DNA from: DSYU01 sp964437595 | GTDB lineage: Bacteria > Chloroflexota > Anaerolineae > Anaerolineales > Anaerolineaceae | Assembly: GCA_964437595.1 (NCBI GenBank) | Contig: CAYTHO010000017.1 | Location: forward strand, 11,925 to 75,924 | Reading direction: 5' to 3' | DNA length: 64,000 bases | Shown: in pieces, positions 27,014 to 36,485 of the stretch | Layout of the letters: every line of letters starts with the position of its first letter | How positions within the stretch are numbered: position 1 is the stretch's first letter | Notes under the pieces: model-generated | Databases searched by the model: none | Seen by the model: the letters and a program-made list of their open reading frames with translations, nothing else | Told to the model about the DNA's origin: nothing | Made by a program: the position numbers and the translations under genes

Positions 27014-29190
27014 TGCGGCTGGCAGTTCGATCAGCGCTTTTTTTACTGCCGCTCATGATCCTGCTGCCGCACCTGGGCGATTTTCCCTTTCAGCCCGGAG
27101 CAGTATTTTCGGATCTGGTTGTCAGTCATTATCCAAATATGGTGTTTTTGCAGCACGCGCTGTTCGATTGGGGAACCATCCCATTATGGTCCTCAACGAT
27201 TTTGAGCGGGTATCCTTTCGCTGCTAACCCGCTTTCTGGCTTGTTTTATCTTCCAGGATGGCTGGCGCTGCCGTTTGCGCAGCCCTTGGGTATTAATCTT
27301 GTGGTACTGCTGCACCTGATTTGGGGCGGGGTGGGTATGTATGTCCTGCTGCGTAGCGAGGGGCTTTCCGAGCGAGCCGCGCTGCTGGGTGGTTTGGTTT
27401 TTGAAGCTCTGCCAAAGGTTTACAGCCACCTGGGCATTGGTCATATAACCTTGTTATACGCGGTTTCCTGGACACCCTGGCTGTTATTTGCAGAACGCCG
27501 CGCGCTGGCAGGCTCCCGGAATGGCTGGCTGTTGCCCGGTGTTGTATTAGGCATGCTAGCGCTGGCGGATGTGCGCTGGGCAGCGTATGCGGGATTATTA
27601 TGGCTGTCATACAGCCTGGTTCAATGGATCGTATCGGCGCGGCTGGCGGGGATGTCGGCCTTAAAATGGGATTATCTGGTGGTATGGCTGAAAAAATGGC
27701 TGCTTCCACGTCTGATAAATTCTCTTGTTGCGCTGCTGATTGCCGCGCCGCTGCTGCTGCCGCTGGTGCAGTACACGCGGTTGTCCACCCGCAGCCAGCT
27801 TACTTCGCAGGAAAGCTTTACCCTATCTATGCCGCCTTCGCAGTTGTTCGGCCTGGCATACCCCAATATGGGAGGGGCCGCTGAGTGGATGCTGTATCCC
27901 GGTGCGGTTGTTCTGGGGCTGGCGATCTACGTACTCAGCCGTCCTTCTGCCCGGCACCGGGGCGGTTTCTGGCTGATCCTGATTGCCGTGACCTTGATAT
28001 ATTCTATGGGTTCATATATCTCTCCCCTGGAGTGGCTGGCTTACCTGCCAGGAATGGATTTGCTGCGCGTTCCGCCGCGTGTGTTATTTCTTACGGGTAT
28101 CGCTTTTTCGGTGATTGGTGCGCTGGGTTTCGAAGACCTTGTGAAGTATTACCAGGAGCCATCGCATCGCGATCGCTCAAACCTGGTGCTTTTTACCTGC
28201 ATGGCATTTATCGTCATTTTTGCGGCGGCTTCCTGGGTTTTCATCGGCCAGCCCCTGGTTCGTATTAAGTTCACCTGGGGCGCGTTCTTTTTCTTTGCTG
28301 GTGCGATGATCATCTTCTGGATTCGCGCGCGGCGCTTCTCGCCCGGCGTTGGCTTCGTGCTGCTGGCGGCTATTGGGCTGGTGGATATCATCGGGGTAAA
28401 CGGTTTGTCGCTGGCGTTCCGGTCTGCGGAGACCATTTTTTCAGGCAGCAGCCAATTAGCGCAGTTCATCCGCCAACGCGAAACATCTTCACCCTCCCGA
28501 ATTTACTCCCCTTCGTATAGCCTTCCGCAGCATGTGGCGGCAGAGAACCGGCTAGAATTGGCTGATGGCGTTGATCCCCTCCAATTGGAGGCGTATGTGA
28601 ATTTCATGGAATCGGCTACTGGTGTTCCATCCATAGGGTACAGCGTGACGCTGCCGCCTTTTGCAAATGCGAATCCGGCCTTGGATAATCTAAATTATGT
28701 ACCAGACGCGGAAATGCTAGGCTTATTGAATGTGAAATACGTGGTTGCTGAATTCCCACTCGCTGCGGAAGGTCTGGTTTTACTCCCCCCCCGATTTGGC
28801 CAAACCTACATCTATGAAAACCTTGCGGTTCTACCACGGGCCTGGGTGCAGGCGGTCAATGCGCCCCCTGGAAAGGAAATCCAGGCAGTACCTCAGCTGC
28901 TGATGATGAAGCCAAACCACATCCTGCTTGATGCAGAAGGGCCCGGGCTGCTGGTGCTTTCCGAGCTGGTATACCCTGGCTGGCTGGCGACCATCGATGG
29001 GCAGCCAGCGGTAGTTGAAACGGTGGGCGGTCTTTTACGCGGAGTGCGCCTTCCATCCGGAAATCACACTGTTCAGTTCGTTTTCCGCCCCTCGGCGGTG
29101 TATATTGGGCTGGGCTTATCCGCGTTGACCTGGATCGCGCTTTTGATCGCATGGTTGTACCGCGGCGTAGCTCGCCGGAGAGATGCCTGA
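27010..29190 (+). CDS. YfhO-like large membrane protein (type B copy 1)
   Basis: A 726-residue protein with about 12 N-terminal helices and a C-terminal beta-rich domain. The first periplasmic loop (SGYPFAANPLSGLFYLP) and the end motif YPGWLATIDGQPA with NHTVQFVFRPSAVYIGLGL are typical of the YfhO/GT-C group involved in glycosylation of wall polymers. It overlaps its upstream neighbour by 4 nt and its downstream neighbour by 8 nt. Its closest relative in the window is at 30.8-33.2 kb. Confidence 0.78.
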   Translation: MMRLAVRSALFLLPLMILLPHLGDFPFQPGAVFSDLVVSHYPNMVFLQHALFDWGTIPLWSSTILSGYPFAANPLSGLFYLPGWLALPFAQPLGINLVVLLHLIWGGVGMYVLLRSEGLSERAALLGGLVFEALPKVYSHLGIGHITLLYAVSWTPWLLFAERRALAGSRNGWLLPGVVLGMLALADVRWAAYAGLLWLSYSLVQWIVSARLAGMSALKWDYLVVWLKKWLLPRLINSLVALLIAAPLLLPLVQYTRLSTRSQLTSQESFTLSMPPSQLFGLAYPNMGGAAEWMLYPGAVVLGLAIYVLSRPSARHRGGFWLILIAVTLIYSMGSYISPLEWLAYLPGMDLLRVPPRVLFLTGIAFSVIGALGFEDLVKYYQEPSHRDRSNLVLFTCMAFIVIFAAASWVFIGQPLVRIKFTWGAFFFFAGAMIIFWIRARRFSPGVGFVLLAAIGLVDIIGVNGLSLAFRSAETIFSGSSQLAQFIRQRETSSPSRIYSPSYSLPQHVAAENRLELADGVDPLQLEAYVNFMESATGVPSIGYSVTLPPFANANPALDNLNYVPDAEMLGLLNVKYVVAEFPLAAEGLVLLPPRFGQTYIYENLAVLPRAWVQAVNAPPGKEIQAVPQLLMMKPNHILLDAEGPGLLVLSELVYPGWLATIDGQPAVVETVGGLLRGVRLPSGNHTVQFVFRPSAVYIGLGLSALTWIALLIAWLYRGVARRRDA

Positions 29191-30817
29191 TATGATCAAC
29201 CCGGGCGAGCGGAGATGGCTGTTAGGTTTTCTGGTGATGGTAATCATCATCACTACCCTGCCATACCTGATCGGCTATTCCCGCCAGGGTGAGGATTGGC
29301 GCTTCACGGGGATGCTGTTTGGCGTCGAAGATGGAAATTCTTATATCGCAAAAATGCTGCGCGGAGCCGAGGGGGAATGGCTGTTCCGCACGCCTTATTC
29401 GCCCTATCCGCAGAGGGGGGCTTTCGTTCAATTTTCTTTCACTCTCCTGGGAAAATTCACTGCCGAACCCGGTCAGCACGAGCAGCTTGTGGGGCTTTAC
29501 CATCTGTTTCGCATTGCATCCGTATTTTTGTATGGATGGGCCGCGTACCAGTTCATTGCTGTGTTTCTGAGCGATATTCGCTGGCGCCGCCTTGGCACAG
29601 CTTTGGCGATGCTGGGGGGTGGGTTAGGCTGGCTGCATGTGGTTGGTTTGTCTGGCTTGTGGAATGAGGGCACACCCCTGGAGTTTTACTCGCCAGAAAC
29701 CTTCGGGTTTTTAATGGTATATGGTTTGCCGCACCTGGCCTGTGCCAGGGCATTTCTGTTGTGGGGGCTGAGGGACTATCTATGTGCCGATAAGCCACTC
29801 CTCGAATGGAAATCGGTGCTGCGCACGATCTTCCTATGGCTCGGATTAGGGATTATGCAGCCGCTGACGGTGGTGGTTGGTTGGGCTGTGATTGGCGTGC
29901 ATATCATCACCAGCGGCCTGTGGCAGTTGTGGCGAGGCCGGCCGGGAAATTTGGTGGATTGGGTGGGGTGGCGCCGGAACTTACTGCGCGCACTGCGGGT
30001 TGGGCTGCTATCCGCGCCAATAGTGATTTATACGTTCGTTGTTTTTCAAATGGATCCGTTTCTGAATGCCTGGCAGAGCCAAAACAGGATTCTGTCTCCG
30101 GTGATCTGGCATTATCTGTTAGCCTATGGCCTGTTTTTACCCGTTGCTGTACTGGGGGCAAGAGCCCTGCTGCGTGAAATGGGTGGAAACGGCTGGCTGC
30201 TAATCGGTTGGGTGGCTATCTTCCCACTCTTGGCTTATGCTCCGTATCCCCTGCAGCGGCGTCTGCCAGAAGGGGTATGGGTTGCGTTGATTATCCTGGT
30301 TTTAAAATATATAGAGATGGGCAGTATTTCAATCCAAAAGTGGGCGCGAGTTTGGGCTGCTCCTTCTTTTTTCCCTACCTTCATTTTGCTGGCTGGTGGA
30401 ATTATGGCTGCCTGGCTACCACATCCACCGGCATTCGTCCCGGTGGATGCAGTACAGGCATTTCAATTCCTTCGCCAATATGAGGCGAAGGTCGATAAGG
30501 GAGGGTCGGCTGTGGTGCTGGCCTCGTTTGAATTATCGAACGCCTTACCGGCCTGGGCGCCAACCTTTATGGTTACGGGGCATGGGCCGGAAGGGGTGAA
30601 CGGTAAAGAACTGAAACAAAATGTACGCTGCTTCTATGATGAAGCCTGCTCGAACCTGGATCGCGAGGCATGGCTTAATGAGTTGGACGTTCATTATGTA
30701 TTCTGGGGGCCCGACGAGCGGAAATTAGGACATTGGGACCCGCGCGGGGCAAATTATTTAGACGAAATATATCAACAGGGCGAATATGCCATTTTTGCGG
30801 TAAAGGAGGAAAAATAA
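29183..30817 (+). CDS. Polytopic membrane protein, GT-C-like (type A copy 2)
   Basis: A 544-residue multi-helix protein, paralogue of the 25.5-kb gene: GVEDGNSYIAKMLRGAEGEW matches its first loop, and FLNAWQSQNRILSPVIWHYLLAYG and PLQRRLPEGVW match the later ones. The C-terminal tail carries YFVFWGPDE-like residues (VHYVFWGPDERKLG) similar to VDYVLYGPRER in copy 1. The start overlaps gene B1 by 8 nt. Function is probably lipid-linked sugar transfer or scaffolding; uncertain. Confidence 0.72.
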   Translation: MPDMINPGERRWLLGFLVMVIIITTLPYLIGYSRQGEDWRFTGMLFGVEDGNSYIAKMLRGAEGEWLFRTPYSPYPQRGAFVQFSFTLLGKFTAEPGQHEQLVGLYHLFRIASVFLYGWAAYQFIAVFLSDIRWRRLGTALAMLGGGLGWLHVVGLSGLWNEGTPLEFYSPETFGFLMVYGLPHLACARAFLLWGLRDYLCADKPLLEWKSVLRTIFLWLGLGIMQPLTVVVGWAVIGVHIITSGLWQLWRGRPGNLVDWVGWRRNLLRALRVGLLSAPIVIYTFVVFQMDPFLNAWQSQNRILSPVIWHYLLAYGLFLPVAVLGARALLREMGGNGWLLIGWVAIFPLLAYAPYPLQRRLPEGVWVALIILVLKYIEMGSISIQKWARVWAAPSFFPTFILLAGGIMAAWLPHPPAFVPVDAVQAFQFLRQYEAKVDKGGSAVVLASFELSNALPAWAPTFMVTGHGPEGVNGKELKQNVRCFYDEACSNLDREAWLNELDVHYVFWGPDERKLGHWDPRGANYLDEIYQQGEYAIFAVKEEK

Positions 30818-30822
30818 ACAGC

Positions 30823-33201
30823 ATGGGCGCTCGCTTATCGCTTAAAACCCTGTTCCATGACTATTGGGCAGTTTTGGCTGCGCCTGTGCTTTTACTTGGC
30901 CCGCTGCTTGTTCGGGGACAGGTTCTATTTTGGGGAACGCCCGCTTTGCAGTTTGTTCCCTGGTGGGTATATGCCTGGAACAGCTTGCGCCAGGGGTCTC
31001 TGCCTTTGTGGAACCCGTTGAATGGCATGGGCGCTCCGCTCCTGGCGAATTATCAGTTCGCCTTTTTTTATCCTCCTAATTGGGTTCTCTTGGGTTTGGC
31101 CGCCCTGGGTGGCGAGGCGAATGCAGCCCCGGCTGTAGCCTGGGGGTTCACATTCCTGTCGATCCTGCATCTGGCCTGGGCCGGCCTGGGCATGGCGTTA
31201 TTACTGCGGCGCCTGTCTTTCCCATGGCTGGCGCAGGTGGTGGGTGGGCTCGCATTTGGTTTATCAGGTTATATCGTTGCGCGGCTTGGATTTTTCAGCA
31301 TGGTGTGGGTAGCTGCCTGGCTGCCGTGGGTCATCTACTTTGCCGACCGTCTGGCTCCAATGAATTCTCAAGATGACCATTTCGTGGAAAAGAAATTTAC
31401 CCTGCTGCCCGGGTTGATCTTGTGTATCGCCATGCAGCTCCTGGCGGGTCACGCACAACTTTCCTGGTATACCCTGCTGCTGGCGGCAGCCTGGGTAGGT
31501 ACTGGCGCTCTTCTCCGTGGGGGTTTGCGGCGATTGCTCTGGGCTGCCGTTTCATTGGCTGTATCGGCGATATTGGCAGCCGGCCTGGCTGCCGTTCAGC
31601 TTGCGCCAACATTTGAATACCTCCAGCAGTCTCACCGCGCGGATGCAGTCGCGTATGAAGATGCCATGACGTATTCGTTCTGGCCCTGGCGTGTCCTTAC
31701 CATGTTCTCGCCCGATTTCTTTGGCAGCCCGGCGCAGGGCAATTATTGGGGCTATGCCAGTTATTGGGAAGATCACCTTTATGCTGGTCTTCTGCCCCTG
31801 CTTCTGGCTTGCGCAACCATTTGGCTGGTGATCAAGGCCGGGTTTGGTTTCAAAAAGGGCACGTACCCTTTCCGTTGGGCGTTGCTGGTCTTTTTATGGA
31901 GTTTAATCGCTGTCGCATTTCTATTCGCACTGGGAAAAAACACACCCGTTTTTCCATTCCTCTATCACAATATCCCAACCTTCTCGATGTTTCAGGCTCC
32001 GGCGCGCTACCTGATCTGGGTTGCCTTTGCTGTTCCGTTGCTGGCAGCCATAGGTATCGAGCATTGGCGCTGCCCCACTGGAAAGGGTTTGTACTGGTTC
32101 CGGCTCGGTACCGCCGGGGCATTTGCGATGACGGTGGGGGCCGGGCTGGCCTGGCTGTTCATGCGAAGTATTCAGCTCAGCTTCATCCGCGCCACCGCGC
32201 TGACGGGTTTGTGGGCGCTGGGGTTTGGCTTGCTGACCTTGGTGCTCCCGTACGCTCAAAAAAGGGGCCGCCTGCGCGCCTGGCAGTGGGCCGCGGTAGG
32301 TTGGACGTTAGCAGACCTGCTGGTCACCGGCTGGGGGTTGAATCCCGGCGCCGCTGCGGATTTTTACGCGGGAAAATTTGCCAACCCAGATGTGGTACAA
32401 GCCACAGCCGGTGGGGGGCGGGTGTATTTGTGCCAGCGTGAGGAATACGATCTCAAGTTCCGCCGTTTTCTGCGCTTTCAAGATTTTTCCGCGCTTGAGG
32501 ATTGGGGTGGGCTGCGCGGCGCGCTGATCCCTAACCTGAATTTGCTGGATGGTATTGCTTCCACCAGCAATTTTGATCCACTGGTGCCTGAAATTTATGC
32601 TCGGTGGATGGATGAAATTGAGTCATTAGATCCAAGCTCCCAGAAGGTCTGGCTGGCGTATATGAATGTGGCTGTCATGGAGCGCATTGACGTCAGGCAG
32701 CCGGGCGGCGTGCGCTATGACCAAATTGAAGGCGCGCGGCGGTGGCATTGGTATCCTTGCGGTCAGGCTGTCGATACCGAAGAAGAAGCCTGGGCGATGG
32801 TTAAGGCCGTGATGAACGCCTCGTTGCAGCCCGACCGGGCTGTCATCCTGGAAGGTGATGATTCCGAGAGCTCAGGCCAATGCGCATCAGAAGGAAGTGC
32901 TGAGGTCCAGTGGATGTTAGAAGCGCCTGACCGGCTGATTTTCAATATTACGGCGGATAACTCTGGGTGGCTGGTGCTGGCGGATACCTGGTACCCGGGA
33001 TGGCAGGCAACAGTCGATGGCGATCAATCACCCCTTTACCGCGCGGACAGCATTTTTCGTGCGGTTTATGTGGGAGCGGGTTCGCACCAGGTTGAGATCA
33101 AATATCGCCCTTCTGGGTTTTATTTCGGCGGGATGTTTAGTATACTTGTACTATTGTTAATACTGCCTCTATTGACAAATTGGGGACGAAAATCTCTGTG
33201 A
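30823..33201 (+). CDS. YfhO-like large membrane protein (type B copy 2)
   Basis: A 792-residue protein with about 12 helices and a C-terminal soluble domain ending DTWYPGWQATVDGDQSPLYR and a last membrane helix, the YfhO pattern. NGMGAPLLANYQFAFFYPP matches the first loop of type B copy 1. ATG 30823 is 5 nt after the stop of the previous gene; an AGGAGG lies 13 nt upstream, rather far, and an in-frame ATA at 30814 would be better spaced. Last gene of the four-gene operon. Confidence 0.78.
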   Translation: MGARLSLKTLFHDYWAVLAAPVLLLGPLLVRGQVLFWGTPALQFVPWWVYAWNSLRQGSLPLWNPLNGMGAPLLANYQFAFFYPPNWVLLGLAALGGEANAAPAVAWGFTFLSILHLAWAGLGMALLLRRLSFPWLAQVVGGLAFGLSGYIVARLGFFSMVWVAAWLPWVIYFADRLAPMNSQDDHFVEKKFTLLPGLILCIAMQLLAGHAQLSWYTLLLAAAWVGTGALLRGGLRRLLWAAVSLAVSAILAAGLAAVQLAPTFEYLQQSHRADAVAYEDAMTYSFWPWRVLTMFSPDFFGSPAQGNYWGYASYWEDHLYAGLLPLLLACATIWLVIKAGFGFKKGTYPFRWALLVFLWSLIAVAFLFALGKNTPVFPFLYHNIPTFSMFQAPARYLIWVAFAVPLLAAIGIEHWRCPTGKGLYWFRLGTAGAFAMTVGAGLAWLFMRSIQLSFIRATALTGLWALGFGLLTLVLPYAQKRGRLRAWQWAAVGWTLADLLVTGWGLNPGAAADFYAGKFANPDVVQATAGGGRVYLCQREEYDLKFRRFLRFQDFSALEDWGGLRGALIPNLNLLDGIASTSNFDPLVPEIYARWMDEIESLDPSSQKVWLAYMNVAVMERIDVRQPGGVRYDQIEGARRWHWYPCGQAVDTEEEAWAMVKAVMNASLQPDRAVILEGDDSESSGQCASEGSAEVQWMLEAPDRLIFNITADNSGWLVLADTWYPGWQATVDGDQSPLYRADSIFRAVYVGAGSHQVEIKYRPSGFYFGGMFSILVLLLILPLLTNWGRKSL

Positions 33202-33247
33202 TAGCCGTCCTATTGTTGAAAACAATATAACCACACAGGAGAAACAA

Positions 33248-34228
33248 ATGGAAGCGGAGTTGACGGTTTCTGATGTCCAATTGTTTAGCGATCGAATATT
33301 GGATAATCTTCGCATCGTAATTGTGGGCAAAGAGCAGGCCATTGAATTAACCATTATTGGCCTGTTGTGTCAGGGGCATATCTTAATCGAGGATGTGCCT
33401 GGGGTAGGCAAAACCGTGCTGGCGCGCAGCCTGGCGCGTTCCCTGGGCGTTTCCTTTAGCCGCATTCAATTCACGCCAGACATGCTGCCCAGCGACGTGA
33501 CCGGCGTTTCTATCTTTAACCAGCAGACACGCCTGTTCGAGTTTCGTGAAGGACCGATTATGGCCCAGGTGGTTCTCGCGGATGAGATCAACCGCGCCAC
33601 GCCAAAGACGCAGTCGGCTTTACTCGAGGCTATGGAAGAGCGCCAGGTTACCGTAGATGGCGTAACGCATGTGTTGCCGTCTCCCTTCATGGTGATGGGA
33701 ACTCAGAACCCAATCGAGTACGAAGGTACGTTCCCGCTGCCTGAGGCGCAGCTCGACCGCTTCATGCTGCGCATCCATCTGGGATACCCGGCATTGGATG
33801 ATGAGGTGAAGATTCTGGGTGACCAGCAGTACCAGCATCCCATCCAATCACTAAAACCGGTGGTCACGCTGGAAGAACTACAACGGATGCAGGAAGCCGT
33901 ACGGCGTGTGTATGTCTCTCCGGCGGTTAAACGCTATATCGTTGAGCTGACCCGCGCAACGCGCGAGAACCCGGATGTGTACCTTGGCGCAAGCCCGCGC
34001 GGCAGTCTGGGCCTGTTCCGCACCGGGCAGGCGCGCGCTGCTATGCAGGGGCGCGATTATGTGCTGCCAGATGATGTGAAAGCCCTGGCGGAGATGGTGC
34101 TCGCGCACCGCATCGTTACCAACCCCGCTGCTCGTTTGAAGAACCTGACCTCGGCGCAGATCGTCAAAGAGATCCTGTTGAACCTTTCGGTGCCGGGAGG
34201 CGATTTGACCGGAAACGCGAGGGAGTGA
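33248..34228 (+). CDS. MoxR-type AAA+ ATPase
   Basis: A 326-residue MoxR ATPase. Walker A is EDVPGVGKTVLARSLA; Walker B and following residues are LADEINRATPKTQSALLEAMEE; sensor 1 is MVMGTQNPIEYEGTFPLPEAQLDRF. MoxR proteins act as chaperones that load cofactors or mature complexes, commonly with a DUF58 partner, which is the next gene here. A short hairpin (ATTGTT-GAA-AACAAT, 33212-33226) and an AGGAG site precede the start. Confidence 0.95.
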   Translation: MEAELTVSDVQLFSDRILDNLRIVIVGKEQAIELTIIGLLCQGHILIEDVPGVGKTVLARSLARSLGVSFSRIQFTPDMLPSDVTGVSIFNQQTRLFEFREGPIMAQVVLADEINRATPKTQSALLEAMEERQVTVDGVTHVLPSPFMVMGTQNPIEYEGTFPLPEAQLDRFMLRIHLGYPALDDEVKILGDQQYQHPIQSLKPVVTLEELQRMQEAVRRVYVSPAVKRYIVELTRATRENPDVYLGASPRGSLGLFRTGQARAAMQGRDYVLPDDVKALAEMVLAHRIVTNPAARLKNLTSAQIVKEILLNLSVPGGDLTGNARE

Positions 34229-35523
34229 TGACTCTCCGGCGCCCATTCTGGGGTGTGTTGATTCTACTTATCCTCAGCGGCGCGGCAGCCTACTTCACTC
34301 CGCTGGTCTCGGGTACTCCGACGCCTGTCTTCTTCACCCGGTTGGTTTACCTGTGCCTGCTGCTGCTGGGGCTTGGTTGGCTTTGGTCATATTTCTCGAT
34401 CCGCGGGTTCAGCCTGCTGCGTGAGGCCCGTGTGCTTCGGCAGCAGGTGGGGGAGGTGTTTGAAGAGCGGTTTAAGGTCAGCAACCGTTTCCCAATCATC
34501 CGCCTGTGGGTGGAGATTCGCGACGAGTCGCAGCTGCCTGGGAAAACGGGGTCGCGCGTGCTGTCGCTCATTGGCCCTCGCCAGCAGCGATCGTATATCG
34601 CTTATACCCAATTGAACCGGCGCGGTTCCTTCCATCTGGGGCCGACCAAGCTCATCTCCGGCGACCCTTTTGGACTGTTCTTGAATGTAAAAACCACCGA
34701 TTCGAGGAGCGAACTGGTGGTGCTGCCTTATGTTGTTGAGTTGAAGCGTTTTCCATCGCCAGCAGGCATGTTCCCGGGCGGCAGAGCAGTGCGCCGTAAA
34801 GCCGCGGATGTGACTCCGCAGGCTGCGGGGGTGCGGGATTATGCCCCAGGAGATGCGCTGCGCCGCATTCACTGGCCAACCTCGGTACGGCGAGACCGGC
34901 TGATGGCGAAAGAGTTCGATCAGGATCCCCAGGCTGATGTTTGGATTTTCCTGGATGCGTACGGGCCAATCCATTACCGGGCTCCGGAAGAAGAAATTCC
35001 CATGCAGCGCATCGATCAGATTTGGATGTGGCAGCATCACGTGGATGTGAAATTACCCAGCGATACCTTCGAATACGCGGTTAGCGTAGCGGGGTCGGTA
35101 ATGAACTACTATATTAAGCAGGGCCGCACGGTCGGATTTGTCTGTGCAAGCGATGCTTTTACCGCGATATCCCCGGAACGCGGCGAGCGCCAGTTGAATA
35201 AAATTCTCGAAACGCTGACGTTCCTGAACAGCAATGGGGATTTGCCGCTGATTGCGCTAATTGAAGCGCAAGCGCCGAGCCTGCCGCGAGCCAGCACGGT
35301 GGTTATCATTACCTCTTCAACCGATCCAACGGTCGATGTGGCTGTGGACTACCTGGTTATGCGGAACCTCCGCCCGGTGGTTGTGTATATCGATGGAAGC
35401 AGTTTTGGTTCTGAGATCAACAGCGGCGGCATCATTGGCCGCATCAAGCAGCGCGGCGTGCCGCTGCTCACCGTCTCGAAGGGCGCTGACCTGCAAGAAG
35501 CATTGGAAAAGGAAATCGTCTAA
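34228..35523 (+). CDS. DUF58 domain protein, MoxR partner
   Basis: A 431-residue protein: two N-terminal membrane helices (about residues 5-55), then a beta-rich region and the DUF58 core VRDYAPGDALRRIHWPTSVRRDRLMAKEFDQ, followed by a von Willebrand A-like region (ADVWIFLDAYG). It starts at an ATG sharing one base with the MoxR stop codon (TGATG), so translation is coupled. The pair is a conserved module of unclear client; no transglutaminase-like third partner follows. Confidence 0.92.
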   Translation: MTLRRPFWGVLILLILSGAAAYFTPLVSGTPTPVFFTRLVYLCLLLLGLGWLWSYFSIRGFSLLREARVLRQQVGEVFEERFKVSNRFPIIRLWVEIRDESQLPGKTGSRVLSLIGPRQQRSYIAYTQLNRRGSFHLGPTKLISGDPFGLFLNVKTTDSRSELVVLPYVVELKRFPSPAGMFPGGRAVRRKAADVTPQAAGVRDYAPGDALRRIHWPTSVRRDRLMAKEFDQDPQADVWIFLDAYGPIHYRAPEEEIPMQRIDQIWMWQHHVDVKLPSDTFEYAVSVAGSVMNYYIKQGRTVGFVCASDAFTAISPERGERQLNKILETLTFLNSNGDLPLIALIEAQAPSLPRASTVVIITSSTDPTVDVAVDYLVMRNLRPVVVYIDGSSFGSEINSGGIIGRIKQRGVPLLTVSKGADLQEALEKEIV

Positions 35524-35555
35524 GGCGCCCGTCCTGAAGCACAAGTGTACGTTTA

Positions 35556-35611
35556 CCAGCGCGTTTCTCCTGGCAGACATGCCGCGAATAGAAACGCGCT
35601 GGCCTTTTTTT
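35556..35611 (+). terminator. Strong rho-independent terminator after the MoxR operon
   Basis: A 13-bp perfect stem (CCAGCGCGTTTCT at 35556-35568 with 35590-35602), a 21-nt loop and a following CCTTTTTTT tract. It also separates this operon from the convergent mogA. Confidence 0.9.
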
Positions 35612-36110
35612 AATGCCCGGCTTCTGCGGATGGGCTTTCTTGCAGCAGGTCAACGGCATGGGGCAGCGCGGGGAGCACGAAACCCAGGTTTTCTACGGCG
35701 GCTTTAGGGCTGCCAGGCAGGTTGACGATCAGGGTGCAGGCGCGTATTCCAGCGGCGGCGCGCGACAGCATGGCGTGTGGCGTAATCTTCAGGCTTTCCA
35801 TGCGCATCACTTCGGTCAGGCCGGGCGCCTGGCGCTGGATGACTGCCAGTGTCGCCTCGGGGGTGACGTCGCGCGGGGCGAAACCAGTCCCGCCTGTGGT
35901 CAGGATCAGGTCGCAGCGTGCCGAGTCGCACCATTCAGCCAGCACCCGTTCAATGACAGGCCGGTCGTCGGGAACAGTAGCCATTTCGACCAATTGCCAC
36001 CCATTTGCCTGGGCAGCATTGGCGAGCGCTGGTCCAGAGGCGTCTGGGCGCTCGCCGCGGTAGGAACGGTCGGAAACCGTTAGAATGGCAACGCGAATGG
36101 GCCGATCCAT
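35610..36110 (-). CDS. Molybdenum cofactor biosynthesis protein, MogA/MoaB family
   Basis: A 166-residue protein of the MoaB/Mog family that adenylates molybdopterin before metal insertion. LTTGGTGFAPRDVTPEATLAV and NLPGSPKAAVENL are diagnostic; the fold start is VAILTVSDR. It is the last gene of a minus-strand run Hsp20-Lon-receiver-MogA with short gaps. No other moa, moe or molybdoenzyme gene is in the window. Confidence 0.93.
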   Translation of the reverse strand: MDRPIRVAILTVSDRSYRGERPDASGPALANAAQANGWQLVEMATVPDDRPVIERVLAEWCDSARCDLILTTGGTGFAPRDVTPEATLAVIQRQAPGLTEVMRMESLKITPHAMLSRAAAGIRACTLIVNLPGSPKAAVENLGFVLPALPHAVDLLQESPSAEAGH

Positions 36111-36119
36111 GGTTTGTGC

Positions 36120-36485
36120 TTATTCGCCGCGCAGTTTTTTCATTAATTCGTCTGGCATGTAGGGTTTAAGCAGAAAGTCATCTGCGCCTGCGGCAATGCA
36201 GCGTTCCTTTACATCCATGCCAGATGTCATAATCACCCGAGCCTTGCTGAGTTCGCTGTCCTCGCGGATACGCTTGACTACATCAAACCCGCTGATATCT
36301 CGCAGGTGCACGTCTAGCAGAAGCACATCCGGGTTTGCATCACGGACGGATTGAATGATATCATCCATCTTTGGGTTGTTTGGGGTTAGCGCAACTTGAT
36401 ACCCTTCAATTTCCAATAAGGTGCGCAGCACGGCCTGCATGGTTGCATCATCTTCCACAAGCATCACTTTATTGCTCGCTGTCAT
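36120..36485 (-). CDS. Stand-alone response regulator receiver domain
   Basis: A 121-residue CheY-like receiver with the acidic pair in MLVEDDATM, the phospho-acceptor Asp in VLLLDVHLRD, Thr in VIMTSG and Lys in FLLKPY. No output domain follows, so it signals by protein contact. ATG 36485 has AGAGG 6 nt upstream and overlaps the end of lon by 17 nt. The partner kinase is not adjacent; the REC-PAS kinase at 58.4-61.3 kb is one candidate. Confidence 0.92.
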   Translation of the reverse strand: MTASNKVMLVEDDATMQAVLRTLLEIEGYQVALTPNNPKMDDIIQSVRDANPDVLLLDVHLRDISGFDVVKRIREDSELSKARVIMTSGMDVKERCIAAGADDFLLKPYMPDELMKKLRGE

